From assembly GCA_018257865.1 (NCBI GenBank), contig JAEUBA010000107.1, forward strand, positions 22,726-86,725: a stretch of DNA of 64,000 nt, given 5' to 3'. Positions 19,810 through 32,300 of the stretch are shown here, one piece after another (the stretch's first letter is position 1; each line of letters starts with the position of its first letter). Below the pieces are notes generated by a model. It made no database searches. It was not told the DNA's origin and saw nothing but the letters and a program-made list of their open reading frames with translations. The translations under genes and the position numbers were made by a program. The DNA comes from Stereocaulon alpinum (lineage: Eukaryota > Ascomycota > Lecanoromycetes > Lecanorales > Stereocaulaceae).

Positions 19810-22800
19810 TTAAGATGCGCTGATCAATTCGCGAACCCATTTGCTAATCCATTCGGCTTTCACACCTTCCAAAGTTTGCAGCTTTTTGCTTCTCTTCGAG
19901 GTCTCCTTCAGCTTAAACTCGCCACCTGGTGGCTCTTTGGAACCAAGTATCGCTGCGTAGAAGTTCAGGAGTCTAGCGGCTGGATTTTGCTGAAGAGCAG
20001 CTTCCAGTTCGCCTTCTTTGGTAGCATTGGCGTTGCCTGCTGCTGTCTCGATGTCTTCACGTACCCTTCTTAGCCAGGACTCAACAGAAATAATCTCCAG
20101 CGGCTGCTTTGTGTGAGAGGAAAGCTCTTTGAGGACCAGCTCGCTCGTCTCTTTCCAACTGATTGGGTAGGGGTTCACAGCATGCAATATAAGTGGTTGG
20201 GTTTCGTGACTTTGATTACTTTTGGGTGCTAGCTCGACCAGTATCTCTGCGAGCAAGTCCACGGGAATCCAGTCAACTTTATCGAACCTGGGACCCAGAG
20301 TATCTGGAATGGCTCCCACGTGAAGTGAGCTAATCACTAAGCTTGGAAACCACTCGTTTCTGTTCCATAGCCCTGCGTGATTTGCCGCTCCAGCTATCTG
20401 GCCGACGCGCACAACAGATGTACTTATGTTCAGCTTTTGTGCTGCATACTCAAGGAGAAGCTCAGTAAGATACTTGCTCTCTGCATAACCATTAGGGCCT
20501 GGTGCTGAGTCCGAATGTATCGCCTGCTCTGGTATTTTTAGAGAAGGACTGCGGTATGACATGACAGAGCTGATTGACGATAAAAATAATAGTCGTGGTG
20601 CTGTGGCAGCACCTGCAACAAATTCGATCAAGTTGACGACACCATCAAATTGTAGGCTGAAAGATGGCAATGAAAGATTGAAGTTCACCGGCCAGGCGTT
20701 GTGAATGACAACGGTAGCCGAGTGCATTTTCCCGAATGTCTTTTCATCAAGTCCTAGATTAGGCTTGGTGAGGTCGCTGGTGAGAAAGGTGACTCGAGTA
20801 CGATCTAGACCATTTGGCAGGCCGAGGACTTGATTCTTCGCAGTCTGGGCCGAGGAACTGTCATGCTTCCGGTTCAGGCAATAGACATGAGCAACAGCGG
20901 GATTGGCCAAGAGGCTGTCCAAGATGTAAGAACCTAGTGTTCCTGTAGAACCTGTGAGAACAACAACTTCCGAGGCTGCTTCTTTCAGATCGTGCTTCGA
21001 TGCTACAGCTATATGATCGATCTTGCCCCGATAAACTCGGAGCAAATCGCTCCGTGTCTGCAGGCCGCCTTTCTGTCTGGCTGTTTCTGAAAGATTTTGA
21101 TTTTGCGTAAGCCGGAAGACCGCACTTGTGAGGGCGGATATTGAAGGGTTCGTGTATAGTGTGCTTAGCGCGAAGGTTGGCAGCCCCAGACCTTGCCTGA
21201 TCTTGCGCACTGCCATGAGCGCGTTGAGGGAGTCCATACCGAGAGCGAAGAGGTCATCGCTGTCTGCGAGTTCCTTCCAGCCTGTGATGGATGATATCAT
21301 CTCTCTGATGAAGTCATTTACGATGTCATTGTTCAGATCCCCATGAAGTCTTATGACATCGTCGCCATTGGCCATTGTCATAGTGTCGGCATCCGTATAC
21401 AGAGCATCGATCTCTTTCGCGTACATATTCAATGTGCTGGATCTCTGGATTGTGCCTTTTCCCGCCCGTATCATTGGCTTTTGTGGATGTGCGAACAGTA
21501 TGTGAGATTTGACGATCTGAGCATGGCTAGGAGCATCCCTATTAGCTTCTTCAATCGTCGGCCAGATCCTCTCGATAAAGGCCGCTCGCTGGGCCGGGGT
21601 CAACTCTTGTCCTTCCGTTACTGGCTCTATCAGGAGAGCCGGCTGGAATCGCTGAGCACCCAAAACTAGTAAGGCGCTGATATCCGAATTAGAAGCCAGG
21701 ATGTGTTGCTCCATGGAGATTGGATTTGTCTTCTCGCCATTGAGGAAGACAATGATGTCGTCAGCTCGGGCGCGCCAACTCCAAAGATCTGATTTCTGCT
21801 TCGACGGATGGCGGACGAAGAGATCACGACTGGCGTATTCATGCAACTCTGGAAAGAGCGTGAAGGTGGGTTGTTGCTCCTCTTTTCGAGGGTCTCGGAC
21901 AACATACAACTCATGCAAGTCCTCCGCTGTATGACGGAGTTCAACACCCAACTCGGGATGAAATTGCACGTACTTCCAGTCTTCGGGTCCTCGATGTCTG
22001 AGCGAAAGGATATTGGCTGTCAAACCCAGCTCTGAAGCCCCGAATTGATTGTAAAGGCTAATCTTCGATGCGATGATATCGCCAATCGGTTTGGGAAGGT
22101 CACCTCCACAGTAAATGATGACTTCAAGATTTGTAGAACAACAATCCAAAAGATCCGGATTCTGACTCAGTTCTTGAACGATCGAGGGTACAATGAAGGC
22201 AACGTTAGCTGGGGCCTTCTTCAAACCTTCAACCAGCCCTTCAGCGGAGGGTATTGCTCCCGAAGTGGGCGCTATGATAACAGTACCGAAGGGCACCGCG
22301 TTGAAGAGAAGAGTGGCGATGGAGGCACCCTGAATAGACATGAGCGATGGCACCAAAAGCCACATACAGAAACAACAGATCTTCTTACATGAAATGGGGG
22401 AAACGTCATAAAGACTCTGTTGCCCTGGAAAATTTTGTCTTGACTCTCACAGCCCGGAGGTGGTTTCAGTGATATCATCTTCATGTTCCTAGCGGCAGTG
22501 GCATGAGTATAGATCAAGTGCTTAGGAAAGCCTGTGGAGCCAGAAGTATGGCTGTCATCGCTGTTAGGACCTCTACTTCAATTATCACAAGCCTAGGGGC
22601 TCTTACATGATGAACAAGGGCTCTTTGAGCGCTTTGGTGAAGACTTTGCCGAACGGGAAATGAGGGTGACTTGTGTTTAGCAGATCATCAACACTGGGTA
22701 CCTCTAGTACACGCATCTCATAAGCAGCAAGGATTGCGGTTAGGGGAGCCGGGCGAGGATCTGGTGAAAGTATGATCTTGCATTTCAATATGTCGAACAG

Positions 22801-23167
22801 GTTGATTTGGGCGGCAACGCTGTTGCGAGGTGACGTGAGGAACATCTACAGCTATAAGCTTCGACTCCCAACGAATGGAGAAGATTGCGACTACCGTATA
22901 ACCAGCCTTGACGGCCCCTAAGATGAGTGCTGGGTATCTCAAATCATTTGGCCCGATATACGCGAGTGTTTCGAAGTCTTTTCCTTGACCCAGCGTGTTG
23001 CACAACCACCAGGCCACACCATTGATGGCGTTTGCGAGATCAGCTATTGAAATCTTGCGATAGCCGTTTGCATAGCTCAAGGGTGATATGGGATACTCAG
23101 CGTAGATTGTCTCGGGCTCAGTTTGAGCCCGCCGATCGACTATGTTGGGGACTAAATCCATAGTCAT
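19810..23167 (-). CDS. NRPS-like adenylate-forming reductase (A-T-R)
   Basis: Four exons: 22895-23167, 22607-22845, 22389-22560 and 19810-22329. The sum is 3204 nt (1067 residues). The adenylation domain (about 1-540) has SHTSGSTGFPK (ATP loop), TFPPFHGASIATLLF, LYNQFGASELGLT, DLWSWRARADDIIVFLNGEK and the C-terminal AGKGTIQR. The carrier domain (about 590-670) has FALGMDSLNALMAVRKIR with the phosphopantetheine Ser. The reductase domain (about 700-1067) has the NAD(P) loop VVLTGSTGTLGSYILDSL and the catalytic GYAESKYLTELLLEYAA. Such enzymes activate a carboxylic acid, hold it as a thioester and release it as an aldehyde or alcohol; the substrate cannot be read from the sequence. There is no condensation domain, so it is not a full peptide synthetase. 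It sits at the edge of the AT-rich block, a common place for secondary-metabolism genes. No defect is seen. Confidence 0.92.
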
Positions 23168-23940
23168 GAAGAGAGAGCGTATGTCGAGGTTGGTGATGCT
23201 TTGAAGGTGAGGTTATACAGTTCCGGTTTCCCCAAACTACAAGTAATAGTACAGGGGACGCACGTTGATGATCCAACACACTGTCAAGATTCGTTGTCTT
23301 TGTTTCGTAGGAGTATGCGGTCAAAGTAGCAAGGTTGTTCCTCCCTGGTTTTCGCGCTCCTTCTTTGTCAAGTGATATGAATCTCACATTGAATGAGTAA
23401 ATAGATCTTTCCTAGGTAGCCCACAATAGTGCGATGTTCGAAGAAGAGGATGGGTATGAATGAGGGAAGTTTCGACTAGATCTTCTGCGCTAGTTGCTCC
23501 CAAGTTTGTGGTTAGTCAATATGGGGAGACGCGAAGGATCGGTGCATTTCTAAGAACCCACCAATCACCATTGAGCATTAATGGCGATCTCTGCTAGCCT
23601 CCATCCTCCTCAGCTAGGAGGGAAGTAGGCAACCGCAAGGGTAATAAGGGCTCAATGACGTCCCCCGGCACTTGGAGCCGGCGACCTCACATGAGCTAAC
23701 AAAATTCTCAATACCCGCTTCAGGCGACTTGGTGACACAACCGTTGCTAAGATCGGGAAACCTTGTGGCATATTTGTTGCTCAGTCATGATATCGCCTCC
23801 GCCCCCCTACGCCGTGATCCTTTCATTCTTATGACAGCCTGACATTATTCGTATCTCTAGTTAAGTCTTCATGATGCTGTCGGTACATTGTAATCCCACA
23901 CAGCAGTATGCCCCTTTCACAATGTTGAATTGCTTCATTG
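23168..23940. other. Intergenic region upstream of the reductase gene
   Basis: 773 bp holding the reductase promoter. An open frame on the minus strand (23118-23387) overlaps the first exon and has no motif. No repeat or RNA is evident. Confidence 0.4.
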
Positions 23941-23941
23941 T

Positions 23942-24440
23942 ATAGTGACGATAACACCCGGCACCTCTGCCGAGTACACTAGAAAGAAATTCATCATATT
24001 CACGACAATCTACATTCTTATACAGATATTATGCATCGCATTGAGATATGTCGCACGTTATATGGTCGAAGGACCTGGGCCTCGACGATGCCATGGTTTT
24101 GACGTCGCTTGCAATGCAGTCATGCATGGCCGGTGTGAAAACTGGTTAACAATTGCTCCGTGTCTGCTGAACTTGGAAAGATTATGCAGGTGCTGTCAAG
24201 AATGCGGGATTCGGAAACCATATGTACTTAATGGAAGGGTAAGATCCTGGAATGGTAGTACTATGGGGTGAGATACCTTGTCGCGATCTCAACGTTCTAC
24301 TTCGCCGATGTCCATATACCTAAGCTTGTTATACTGGCAATTCATCGTCGACTGTTTTCAATAGTAGACAGTCGGATTACCATGCATGCTCTCATAGGGG
24401 AGCCGATCGTATTGACTATCACTTTCTTGACAGGAAGCTT
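23942..24440 (+). pseudogene. Broken rhodopsin-domain (Pth11-like) integral membrane protein gene
   Basis: Pieces of a fungal rhodopsin-domain membrane protein appear in the family's order. TSAEYTRKKF leads into the first helix FIIFTTIYILIQILCIALRY, then VARYMVEGP. After a frame change comes LDDAMVLTSLAMQSCMAG. A possible intron (GTTAAC...ATGCAG) leads to AGAVKNAGFGNHMYLMEG. A second (from GTAAGATCC) leads to LVAISTFYFADVHIPKLVIL and EPIVLTITFLTGS, ending at a GTAAGT donor near 24440. Between GP and LDD the frame is off by one, consistent with one extra C around 24080. The C-terminal helices are not found downstream. I read it as a truncated, frameshifted relic. The mutation is not RIP-like. 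Confidence 0.6.
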
Positions 24441-24479
24441 GTAAGTATTTGCCATATCAGATATTACAAAATATGGCTG

Positions 24480-24842
24480 ATGAGCATACATACAGTGGTC
24501 CCATTCCTCAATGATACGCTACGCAATATCTTTCCCGCGCAACTCCTTTACCAACGGCGAATAGGCCGCCGTGGATATGATTATTTGAGCCCAGTGGGGC
24601 AATACGTGTACCTCATCTCCGCCTGCTTAGTCACCTACTGGGCGTTACTTGAGCTTGTTTATCGCAAAGGACTTCTAGAGAAGCTGACACGCAACTCGGA
24701 CACGGGAAAGACGATGAAATCAAATGACACGAGCGGGCACAGCGATGGCATTGCTTTGAGACCTAAAGTGGAGCCTAGGTTTATATTGGCTGGGCACTGT
24801 TTTTGTAGTGGATGCAAGAATCGTGGTCATGAGGAATGTTGA
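24480..24842 (+). CDS. Membrane-protein fragment, unidentified
   Basis: An open frame of 120 codons with a hydrophobic segment (PVGQYVYLISACLVTYWALL) followed by ELVYRKGLLEKL and a polar tail. It could be the last exon of the broken membrane-protein gene just upstream, or a remnant of another gene. I cannot decide. It does not resemble the expected end of a rhodopsin-domain protein. Confidence 0.3.
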   Translation: MSIHTVVPFLNDTLRNIFPAQLLYQRRIGRRGYDYLSPVGQYVYLISACLVTYWALLELVYRKGLLEKLTRNSDTGKTMKSNDTSGHSDGIALRPKVEPRFILAGHCFCSGCKNRGHEEC

Positions 24843-25174
24843 CGTGGGCCACGGTGCGTACGCTGGGACTAAAAACTTTATGATCGAGCCTGAACTATCA
24901 TGATAGTCTTTGGCAAGGCCTTTTCGTCATTTGTGCACGCTGATGCAGATACAAGGATGCTTAGACAAGCATCAATCGGTCCTGCCGGGGTAAGCAAATC
25001 CAACTCAGACAGGATGAAAACCGACCTAGGAGGTGTTAGGCATCATTTGTTTCATTATGGCTGCTTCTGGGAAAGACGTGCTGCAATGAAAAGCTTTGTT
25101 GTCCAACTGTGTTGGGTTCTGATCCACGTGGCTGAAGCTGTAATGGGTATGATGGGCTGTACTGGGGTAAGAAG

Positions 25175-25428
25175 TATTAGAATAGGCTTATTCGGTATGA
25201 TGTCATAGGAACCTCTTGTAGGTAACGATGCAGCTTGATTGACCAGCAGTAGCTATGTATTAGACTGCTTGGTGTTGCATTACATACAGAGGAAATAAAG
25301 GAGAATTTCTGCTACATATGAAAATTCTGCCTGTGGGCCACTAGCGGCCGATCATGTCCAAGATCGCTCTAGCGGCTGATCATTGCCAAGACCGCCAAGC
25401 CTGCAAGCCATAGAGCGAATATTCAACA
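25175..25428. mobile_element. Solo LTR, unmutated copy (254 bp, 5-bp target duplication)
   Basis: 254 bp beginning TATTAGAATAGG and ending ATATTCAACA, flanked on both sides by AGAAG (25170-25174 and 25429-25433). The ends form an imperfect inverted pair of the LTR type (TGTTA...TAACA, with the opening TG changed to TA). A full-length inverted copy lies at 47880-48133. The two align without gaps over 254 bp and differ at 17 positions, all CA to TA or TG to TA in the other copy. No internal retrotransposon sequence is attached, so this is a solo LTR. This copy keeps nearly all of its CpA and TpG sites. Orientation is not known. Confidence 0.82.
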
Positions 25429-25433
25429 AGAAG

Positions 25434-25810
25434 GACACCAAAAGAGTAGATTTGCGCTAAAAGATCGTTGCACAATATTCAGCCCTAAGTCTGGTCTCCG
25501 TGGAGTTTCCTGGAACATACCCTACACTCTGGGTGGGGTTCGTGAAGGTCTTTCTTTCTAGGGATCATCTTAGGCGGGTTGCACCCTGCGATGGAAGAGT
25601 CACAAGCTCGATTTGCTATGGTAGGTGGTCCGCTATTCGATCCTCCCCGCCAGCAACTGCCTAGGGGACTGCTACACGGCGTCGTCTCAAGCTATGGCTA
25701 AGGCTAACGTCTTTGCACGCTAGATCCATTAGTACTTGTACAGACTTTTCGTGCGATCCTCTATCATCTTGACCTGTGCTATTTTGTCAGCTTATGTTCC
25801 AACTCAAGGT
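25434..25810. other. Transition zone of normal composition
   Basis: The last 380 bp before the mutated block. CpA and TpG are still common (for example around 25500-25560 and 25660-25800). No gene is seen. Near 25800-25815 the sequence changes abruptly to the TpA-rich, CpA/TpG-poor state. Confidence 0.5.
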
Positions 25811-28630
25811 AAAGCGTTTAAGCGTTAGCGCAGATTTAAGTAGATACCTTATCGGGGATACTACCCCGTAGACGCCGCTTGCTAGCTACTACTAGCTACT
25901 GGATAGTAAGTTCTGATATATAAAACTGTCAGACTACTGCTAATAGGAACACTTCGGTATAGATACGAATCCTATAGGAGGGTGTCGAATCCTATCGTGT
26001 TACAGCGTCTTAAGCGGTCAAGTAATCTCCTAGACCAGCTATATAGTAGATAAAGTCAGCCCTAGATCGATATACGTATACTTGGAACAGTGACTCTCAG
26101 TACTAACTATTCCTACATTTCACTCAGCGCGGTTTGGCTGGAATACTCCTATAATACTAATATATTTTAAGATTGCGGTATCGAAAATAGCACCGGAAAC
26201 ACTATTATAACTATTAGAATACGAATTACCGTGTATCCGGATAAATAGAGTCTCGACCAATATCCTCGGAATAGTCGGCTAGAGTACCTTATCTAGATAT
26301 AGAGAACCCCTATAATATACCTATTAAGAAGCTAATTACGTACCCTTTCTAAATAACTAACCTAGCTTATCTACTATAAATAAGTCTTTCCCTATCTTTT
26401 CTTATAAAATAGTTTAAGACTACTATAATATAACCCTTTACCTACAATAATATCGAGACTATTTGGAAAGTTAGCTTACGATTAAACGGTAGCTTTAGTA
26501 ACTAGAACTTGTAACTATACTAGAGGGTTCTTATCGTAAGTTTATTCTATCCCTTCTTATTAGTAGTAAGATAGATTTTAAACGTATACTCTAATATTAA
26601 AAAGTTTAGTTTCGACGTCGAAACTAAAGCTAATTAGTCTAAATTAGGGCGGGTAATTAGGTAATCCCGCGTTTTAAACGCTAAACCTAAAAGTTTTCTA
26701 CGCCGAACCCGAACGAAGATTTAGCAGTAACTGCAAGCTATAATTTTTAGATTTCTAAATAAGTAGTTTATACTCTCCTCCCTTCGAAGATAATCCTTCC
26801 CTTAATCTAGAATACGGCCCTATCTATCCCGTCTTTAGGGGGATCGGCCCTAAATATACTACTTCCCCCCTAATCGCCCTTAATCGGTATTATTTTTCCC
26901 TAGATTCCCTACCCCTATCTACGCGCCCCTATATTTACCCTAAATTCCCTATAATTCCTATTTCCTACTATTTCTAATTCCTATTATCTTTTCTAATTCT
27001 TAACTACTTAACCTATCTACTATCCTCTATACTTAATCCTTAACTCTGTAACTTTAACTACGATCCGCCCTAATTATAGATATTTAGTATAAAATACTAC
27101 CGCTTAGCTTTAATATTATTATACCTAATTCCTACCCCCCTATAATCGCCCTAACTTAGAACTTTTTACCCCCTTTTCTCGTCTACTACCTATAATAGCG
27201 CCTCCTCCTCTATACTAAGTATAGCTATTTCTATACTAAAAAGACGGTTATCTAGTATATTAAGAGGTTATACGTTAGATTATATAACGCCCTAGCTATT
27301 ACCGTAAAAGAACTCTTCCGGTATATTAGGTAACTTAGTCTAATCTACCTTAAAAGCGACTAGATACTATTATATAACCTAATTCCGCTAATTCTAAAGC
27401 TAGGCTAACTACTTATAGGTCTTACGTATACCTTCTAAGAGTATACCTATTAGACTAAATCTAAAAAGACCTTAACTAACTACCTATACTAAGAATATAA
27501 TTAGGATAGCTTAAATAACTATTATAACCCTAATTAGCCTTAACTATACGCGATTAGACCTATATAATACCTATTTATATATAGAAACCCTACCCTAAAC
27601 GTATAGATCCTTATAGACTATAACGGACTACTCTATAAGCTTTAGCCTACTTAATATAGTAAGTAACTAGACCCTTATTAGCTACCTACTAGCTACTATA
27701 GTATTTTACTAAACTAACCGCCTCTACTAAGACCGTCTACTCCCCCTCTATATACCTAATCGCCTTGCTAGACTCCTTCGACGGTACTAAATTCGTAGTA
27801 CTCCCTACCGAAAGATCCTTAGCTCCGGTATATAGGCTTAGATATAATATTCCCTATACTAAAGAGGTGCTGGATCTAGCAGAGTAGTCTATTAATAATA
27901 CGGATCTACCCTAATTATATCCGTTTAATACTGCGTAGCGGTAAGAAGATTTTATTAGGGAAGTCTAAGTTAGGTCTAGTAGTAATAACGGATAAATTAG
28001 AGTAGATCCTTAGACTAGTTAAGAAGGCGGTAGTTATTTTAATACGTTAGGCCTATAATTATATTAAAAATACTATATAGTACGCCCGTACGAAGGTAAC
28101 CAGCTTCGTACGAATCTAACGTAATAGCCGTATTTTTCGCCCCCTTATTACGGGTCTAGGCGTGATAAGGAATATACTAGGCGGAGTAACCTAGGGACCG
28201 CTATTATATAACTAGTCGTAGTACTTATAGTAATTATAGGGTATAACTACTACGCCTATAGCGACTAGTCGTAGTAATTATACTAGTTATAGGATATAAC
28301 TAAGGCGTCTTAGGAGAGTATTGTTAGGGAACGGGACGTGGATAAGGTATTCTTAATTCTATGGCAAGGACTTAGGTACAGGAGTAAGCTAAGATAAAAG
28401 ACGAGGAATTAGAAATAGGACGGGGGCAGTAGCTCTATATATAGGAGCCACTAGAACTTAATTCCTAATAGGGTAATCTCGGCTAGACTAGGCTAGGTCT
28501 ACCAAGGCTCGATGTTAACTAAAGTTAACATTAGACTCAGGGGCCCTTGGTGGTAATATAGTAGATATAGCTTGTAAGGCTATACTATAACAAGTATAGG
28601 GCTCTTCCCTTAAATATATAAGGATAGGCT
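25811..28630. repeat. RIP-mutated repeat sequence, family not identified
   Basis: About 2.8 kb that is almost free of CpA and TpG. No frame stays open for 60 codons. Between about 27.2 and 28.2 kb the plus strand shows long runs of sense codons broken mainly by TAG/TAA, as expected if Gln and Trp codons were converted, but I cannot name the protein. Short internal direct repeats occur around 28200-28310 (actagtcgtagta units). A foldback with arms of about 20-30 bp lies near 28495-28555, between taccaaggctcgatgttaac and its partner. It ends at the LTR of the next element. Confidence 0.55.
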
Positions 28631-28874
28631 TATTAGGGGCCGGCCTAGAGCGAGTTAATAGGGGTGTTATTAGACTAGGAGAATATATCTAAGGAAGGAA
28701 AGCTATGTATATAGAGCGTGTATATAATATATTAGGGACGTAGCTTAGTAGGCGCTAAGGCTAAAGAGGCCTAGTATTAAGCCTAGGCCGAATCTAGGCT
28801 AAACCTAGGCTAAGGTGTATAAATACTAGTAAGTAATAAAGGACTAGTAAGTAATAAAAGGCTAGCCCGTAATA
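28631..28874 (-). repeat. LTR of the outer Gypsy element (3' LTR, 244 bp)
   Basis: Direct repeat of 41784-42027, equal in length. The many differences between the copies are mostly TA against CA or TG, for example ggcctagtattaag here against ggcctagcgttagg in the partner. This copy is the more mutated of the two in its second half. Confidence 0.85.
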
Positions 28875-29198
28875 TTACTCCCCCCCTTAAGAAAGTATCG
28901 ACCCTAATACGTGCAAGTAGTCTCCTATTAGCTAGGATTACTAGGTTTTCTAAGGTAGCAGCGGTAGAAGTCTGCGATAATATCAGCCGTATATTCGAAT
29001 TTATTATTATCTACGTTATACTATTAACGATCTAGTTACTCCTTATCCTCTTATTAGATATAAAACTGTAATCGGCGCTTCTTCCCTATCTAGTAGGTAT
29101 CCAAAATTTTATTTAGTTCCTATTTGTTTTCGTCGTCGACGATTATCGGCCCTAGAGGTTCGATACGTTATTTAGGTAGGGGATTATTAGCAGCCTTA

Positions 29199-29306
29199 CT
29201 ATAAGCTCCTGCTACTGCGCCAAAGCGCTAGGGTAAAAGACTTGATACGGGGGTGTTACGCGCTAGGCAGTAACCCCCTAATAGGGTATATATAGCCGTA
29301 GGCCTT
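29199..29306 (-). repeat. Solo copy of the small LTR-like repeat (inverted)
   Basis: About 108 bp matching, in reverse orientation, the 111/112-bp terminal repeats of the small element at 34231-34819. Shared blocks include the reverse complement of cctagcgctttggcgcag and of accctattagggggtt. It sits inside the 3' part of the outer Gypsy element and may be flanked by CTTAC. It is most simply a solo LTR left by recombination. Confidence 0.6.
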
Positions 29307-32300
29307 ACACTTATATAATAGGCTTAGGTAGAACTCTTTATAAATCCGTATACTCTTTAGAAGGTCTAGGCGGTAGGAGTACCCTTTTTTTTTAAGAATT
29401 TTATATAGTCCTAGTATTTTATTATCTAGCTTTTTACTCAGCTGTACTGTAGTAATATTCTTACTATTTAGGAAGACTAAATCTCCTACTTCGTAGGATA
29501 CGTTAGATTAGTAGTAATTCGCTTAGTCCGTTATACGTTTACGGCTCTAGGCGGACTGCTCCTTAATAAATTCTAATATATCTACTATTTTATCTATAAT
29601 ATCGTTTACCTTAGCAGCCTGCGTCCTTTCTTAGGCGGAAGGGCTAGGCTCTACTAGCGGCGAGAAAGATATATAAGGATAGAAGCCTTTATTAGCGAAG
29701 AAAGGAGATATACTAGTAGTATTAGCGATAGTATTATTATTAGCGAATTCTACGATAGGTAGCTAACAGACCTAATCGTCCTATATATAGGAATAGTATA
29801 TCCGTAGTTACCGCTCGATATCCTAATTAGCCCTTTCGGTTTACCTATTAGTTTCTAGGTAGAATACTATAGATAGCTTTACCTTAATTCGTAATCGCTT
29901 ATATAAGGCCTTCTATACTAATAAGACGAACTGTAGGCCTCGGTCTAATACTATTAAATTAGGTAGACCGTAGGTACGGAAGACGTAGTTAAGTAAGATA
30001 TCTACTATAGCTTCTATAGAGGTTCCTTCGTTAGTAGCTATATATAGGGCGTAGTACCGTTCCTTAGTAAGGCGGTCTACTAGTATATAAATAGTATTAT
30101 AATTACTAGATATTAGGAGACCGGTGATAAAGTCTATTAAGATATCCTACTAACGCTATTCTAGAGTCGGTAGGGGTTATAGGAGTCTGTTATACTAATC
30201 TCTTAGTACCTTACTTCTTTAGCACGTATAGTAGTTATAGATATAGCGTACTACTTCCTCTTTTATACCTAGCTAGTAGAATTAATACTTTAGAATCTCT
30301 AGTATATAGTCTCTTCCTAGGTGACCGCTTATAGGGAGATTATAGCTTTCCTCTATAAGTTCGATATAAAGCTTTAGTAAAGCGGGGACCTAAAGGTATT
30401 CTTTATAGAAGAGGGTATAATAGCGTTAGGAGTAGTACCTTAGATTAATACCCTTAAAGATCTAAGTAGGATTCTTCTTAATAGCTTCTCTTAGCTGGGT
30501 GTAGTCCTTATTATCCTAATTAGCTAATATAATTCTAGTATAGAGAGATAAGTCCTTATTTATTAGTATATTAATTTGCTCCTCTATAGGCTTACCCCCC
30601 TCCTTAGCTTCTTAGTCTGCTGAGAAGGTTAGATTATAACCTTAGAAACACTTAGGTAATAGTAGTATACGATATTAGTACTTTAGACGTAAGTCGTCCT
30701 TATCCGTAGGTACTGAGTTTAGTAACCTAGTTAGGGTATCTACTTTTCTATTTAACTTCCTAGTACGGTATATAATTTTGAAGTTATAGTCTACTAACTT
30801 CTCAGCCTATCTAGTTTAACGGCGGGTAAGCTCTTTAGTTTATATAAAGTACTCTAAGCTTTTGTAGTTAGTAAAGATCTAAATTAGGATATTAGTTAAC
30901 TTAAGTTTAGGGCGCTAGTATTCTAGGTATTAAACTATCGCTAGTAGTTCCTTATTATAAATCTCATAGTTATATTCTGCTGGTAGTAAGTTCTAATTAT
31001 AGAATACTACTAGGTATAGTACTCTATCGTCGTCCGCTTGCGATAAAACTCTACTATTAATATAGTCTAAGGAGTCTATCTCTAGTACCGCTAGTTAAGA
31101 TCTTTCGTAGTACCTTAGTACTAGGGTATTAGTTACTAGATCCTTTATCTCTTTAAAGGCTAATTAATATACTTCGGACTAACGGAATAGGTAATCTTTT
31201 TTAGTAAGCGCTACTAGTAGCTTTACCGTTTTTAAGAAGTCCTTAATAAATTAATAGTAGAAGTTATAAAAGCTAATAAATACTTATACCTCCTTTAGGT
31301 AGGTAGGGGTCTCTTAGTTAGCGACTACCTTAACCTTATTAAGGTCTATCCTTAGTCCGCTAGTAGATACTATTAGGCCCAAAAACTTCGTTTCTTATAT
31401 ATAGAACTCGTAATCATCGATATCTACTTAAAGGCCTACTTCGCGTAGTTATATAAGGACCTTTCTAATATATTCTTAGTACTCCTTCTTAGTCTTACTA
31501 TAGATTAGGATATTATCTAAGTATACTTAGCAGAAGTCGTTAAGGTATTTAAATAAGGTATCGTTTATATATTACTAGTAGGAGGTGAGACCTCCGGTTA
31601 GTCCGAAAGGTAATATATAGTATTTAAAGGCTCCGAAAGAAGTAGTAAAGGTACTAAGGTCTTTACTATCTAGATATATTCTAAGCTTATTAAATATAGT
31701 AATAATATTAAGCTTAGTAAGGTATTTATAACCTATTATATAAGCTAATACTTCTTTAATTAAGGGTATAGGATAGCGGTTTCGAATTATTATTATATTA
31801 AGTCTATAGTAGTCTACGTAGAATCTTAAGCTACTATCCTTCTTCTATACGAATAGTATAGGGGACGTATATAGTATAGTACTTAGTAATATAAAGCTCT
31901 TCTTTAGGTTCTCTTTAAGGTATTCCTTCACCTTTTATAGCTTAAAGCCTAATATTAGGTATAGTTAGCTCTGCGATAGCTTCTTCTCTAGCTCTAGCTT
32001 AATTTTATAATTATACGGTCTATACGGGGGGAGCTCTTTTACCTTATCTTTATCGAAGATATTAATTAAGTCGTAGTATTCCTTTAGGAGCTTCTTCTTA
32101 ATATCGTCCTTAGTATAGATAGTAGTCTCGCGTATTACTTCCGTAGGGACGTCTTTCCTTAGTTTACGTTCTATTCTAGTAAGGGTTATAGAGAAGTACT
32201 AAACTTAATACTTCTTTAGATTCCGAGCTAGTAGGTAGAAGGCTGCTATACTAATTTAACTAATATCTAACTCCTTATTTTCTTTAGGCGTAGGAGGAGT

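Noticed and set aside
24075..24095. An intron explaining the frame change in the rhodopsin-domain gene
   Set aside because: The coding blocks on both sides are only a few bases apart, too close for any intron.
24900..25208. 102-codon plus-strand frame
   Set aside because: No hydrophobic, domain or splice evidence; its end runs into the solo LTR, so it is probably chance.
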